A DNA stretch of 14,741 nucleotides, from assembly GCA_035315685.1 (NCBI GenBank), contig DATFXR010000483.1, forward strand, positions 1 to 14,741. The letters are read 5' to 3'. Positions 13,502 through 14,741 of the stretch are shown in pieces (the first letter of the stretch is position 1; each line of letters starts with the position of its first letter). The translations under genes and the position numbers were made by a program. Source of the stretch: QHWK01 sp035315685. Its GTDB lineage: Bacteria; Acidobacteriota; Vicinamibacteria; Vicinamibacterales; CAVVIG01. Under the pieces are notes generated by a model that worked only from the letters and a program-made list of their open reading frames with translations, was not told the origin of the DNA and searched no databases.

Positions 13502-14741
13502 TCACGAGGCGTTCTTCAGACGGGCGTATTCGGCTTTCGCCGCCGTGACGATGGGCAGGCCGGGATCAGCGCTCTTCATTTCGGAGAAGAACTGTTCGTA
13601 CGCCTTCCGGCTCTCGTCGATCCTGCTCAACTTGGCGAGCGCGCGGCCGTAGAACAGCGGCGCGACGGTCCGCAGCGGCGAGGGGAACAACGCGCGGCGA
13701 TCGACGATCTGCTTGAAGCGCTCGGCGGCGATCTCGGCGCTGCCCGTCTCGAGGTTGAGGACGCCGATCACCGACATGGTGATGAAGTCGGTGTCGCTCT
13801 TTGGCATCGGCAGGTTCTCGAGCGCCGTTCGGTCGCCCTTCCGCGACTTCACCAGCGCGCCGAGCAGCGCGAGGCCACTCTGTGCGTCCGGTGTGTTGCC
13901 GCCCGTCACCTTCGCCGCTTCCGCGATGAGGCGCTCGCCTTCAGCGACATCGCGAACAAGGATCAGCGCGTAGGCGGTGCCCAGAAGCGCCCTGATGCCG
14001 CGATCGAGCTCGAGCGTTCGCCGGACGGCGGCGCGCGCCGCCGCCGCGTCGCCGAACATCGCCGCACTCTGCGCGAAATCGCCCCACGCTCCCGCGGCCG
14101 ATCCGCGCAGGCCGGTTCGCAGGGCGACCTCGCTCGTGTACTGCTCGCACAGGTCGTGAGCGCGGCCGATCTTGCCTTCGGAGATCGCGACGCTCGCCTG
14201 GGTGAGGAGCATCTGGAACCCTTCGCTGAGACGCTGCGCAGCAACGGCCTGCCTCGCCATCTCCGCCTCGTCTTTGCGGAAGAACGCGAGGGTGTACAAC
14301 AGCCCGCGAAACCCGATCGAGTCGAGACCGCGTCCGATCGCGTCCTCGACTGTCTTCCGCGCCTCGTCGCCGCGGCCGAGCGTGCTATAGATGCCTGCAA
14401 GATTTCCGTACGGCAGCGGCTCGTCGGGCGCCAGGCGGATCGCGGTGTGGTATTCCTCGATCGCCTTCTCGTGATCGCCACGCTGCTCGAACGCGACGGC
14501 GAGGTTCGAGTGCGGTACGAAATCACTCGGGTAGGTCTGCGTCCAGATCTGGTAGGTCTCGATACTTTTCTGCACCGAGCCCTCGACGATCGTGGCGTAC
14601 CGCGCAGTGATGTAGAGCCGTTCCGGCTCGCTCACCCGATCGCGCATCGCGTAGGCTGTGATGATTTCGTCTCGCGACGCGGACTGCTCACCGAGATTGA
14701 GGTAGACGGTGCTCAGCCGCGCGTGCGCCAGCGCGAAATTC
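13502..14741 (-). CDS. TPR-repeat protein, C-terminal part (probably of a Ser/Thr kinase-type protein; cut by window edge)
   Basis: The frame is open from the window edge to TGA at 13502, giving 412 visible residues; an ATG at 14647 is internal, because the reading NFALAHARLSTVYLNLGEQ upstream is already TPR sequence. Repeats are clear in the first half, for example SNLAVAFEQRGDHEKAIEEYHTAIRLAPDE and YGNLAGIYSTLGRGDEARKTVEDA (shown in part), and degenerate towards the C-terminus (FYGRALAKLSRIDESRKAYEQFF). The block with RDRVSEPERLYITARY and EKAIEEYHTAIRLAPDEPLPYGNL resembles the long C-terminal TPR regions of acidobacterial eukaryote-like Ser/Thr kinases or winged-helix regulators. The N-terminal effector domain is outside, so the function cannot be fixed. 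TPRs would mediate protein contacts. Confidence 0.88.
   Translation of the reverse strand, partial: NFALAHARLSTVYLNLGEQSASRDEIITAYAMRDRVSEPERLYITARYATIVEGSVQKSIETYQIWTQTYPSDFVPHSNLAVAFEQRGDHEKAIEEYHTAIRLAPDEPLPYGNLAGIYSTLGRGDEARKTVEDAIGRGLDSIGFRGLLYTLAFFRKDEAEMARQAVAAQRLSEGFQMLLTQASVAISEGKIGRAHDLCEQYTSEVALRTGLRGSAAGAWGDFAQSAAMFGDAAAARAAVRRTLELDRGIRALLGTAYALILVRDVAEGERLIAEAAKVTGGNTPDAQSGLALLGALVKSRKGDRTALENLPMPKSDTDFITMSVIGVLNLETGSAEIAAERFKQIVDRRALFPSPLRTVAPLFYGRALAKLSRIDESRKAYEQFFSEMKSADPGLPIVTAAKAEYARLKNAS

Overview
The window is GC-rich (clearly above 60% by eye) chromosomal DNA. It carries ordinary housekeeping genes together with families typical of soil Acidobacteriota: a 'PPW'-type cytochrome c, a long TPR region like those fused to Ser/Thr kinases, a LytTR two-component pair, Tat-exported enzymes, and many short-period intergenic repeats. 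I infer Acidobacteriota, perhaps class Vicinamibacteria, from gene style only; there is no rRNA or other marker here. No transposase, integrase, phage gene, CRISPR array, tRNA or rRNA was seen.

Left part (1-3758). A c-type cytochrome, cut by the window edge, is divergent from an outer-membrane Omp85-type barrel. The barrel is followed 43 bp later by a Tat-exported molybdopterin sulfite-oxidase-family enzyme. This may be an envelope redox unit with a shared promoter region (352-461). The enzyme converges on a metallo-beta-lactamase-fold protein whose usual metal ligands are replaced; a long double hairpin lies between them.

Middle (3759-10064). A repeat-rich spacer leads to prfC (release factor 3). 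prfC is divergent from an RluA-family pseudouridine synthase, with only 14 bp between the two start codons. A palindromic repeat element follows, and its terminal TAA triplets supply the stop codons of both flanking convergent genes. Next come a LytTR response regulator and its overlapping histidine kinase, both on the minus strand. Divergent from them, across another inverted repeat, is a DUF1624/HGSNAT-like polytopic membrane protein.

Right part (10065-14741). zwf (glucose-6-phosphate dehydrogenase) is followed by a small unknown gene. Divergent from zwf is a small secreted protein of unknown function. Then come a polypyrimidine tandem-repeat tract, a Tat-signal dienelactone-hydrolase-family enzyme, and the C-terminal part of a TPR protein that runs off the window.

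The coding content is mostly conventional. The most unusual signal is in the spacers: five gene boundaries hold islands of 7-9 bp units, usually arranged as inverted repeats. The second is the altered active site of the MBL-fold protein at 3042-3758.
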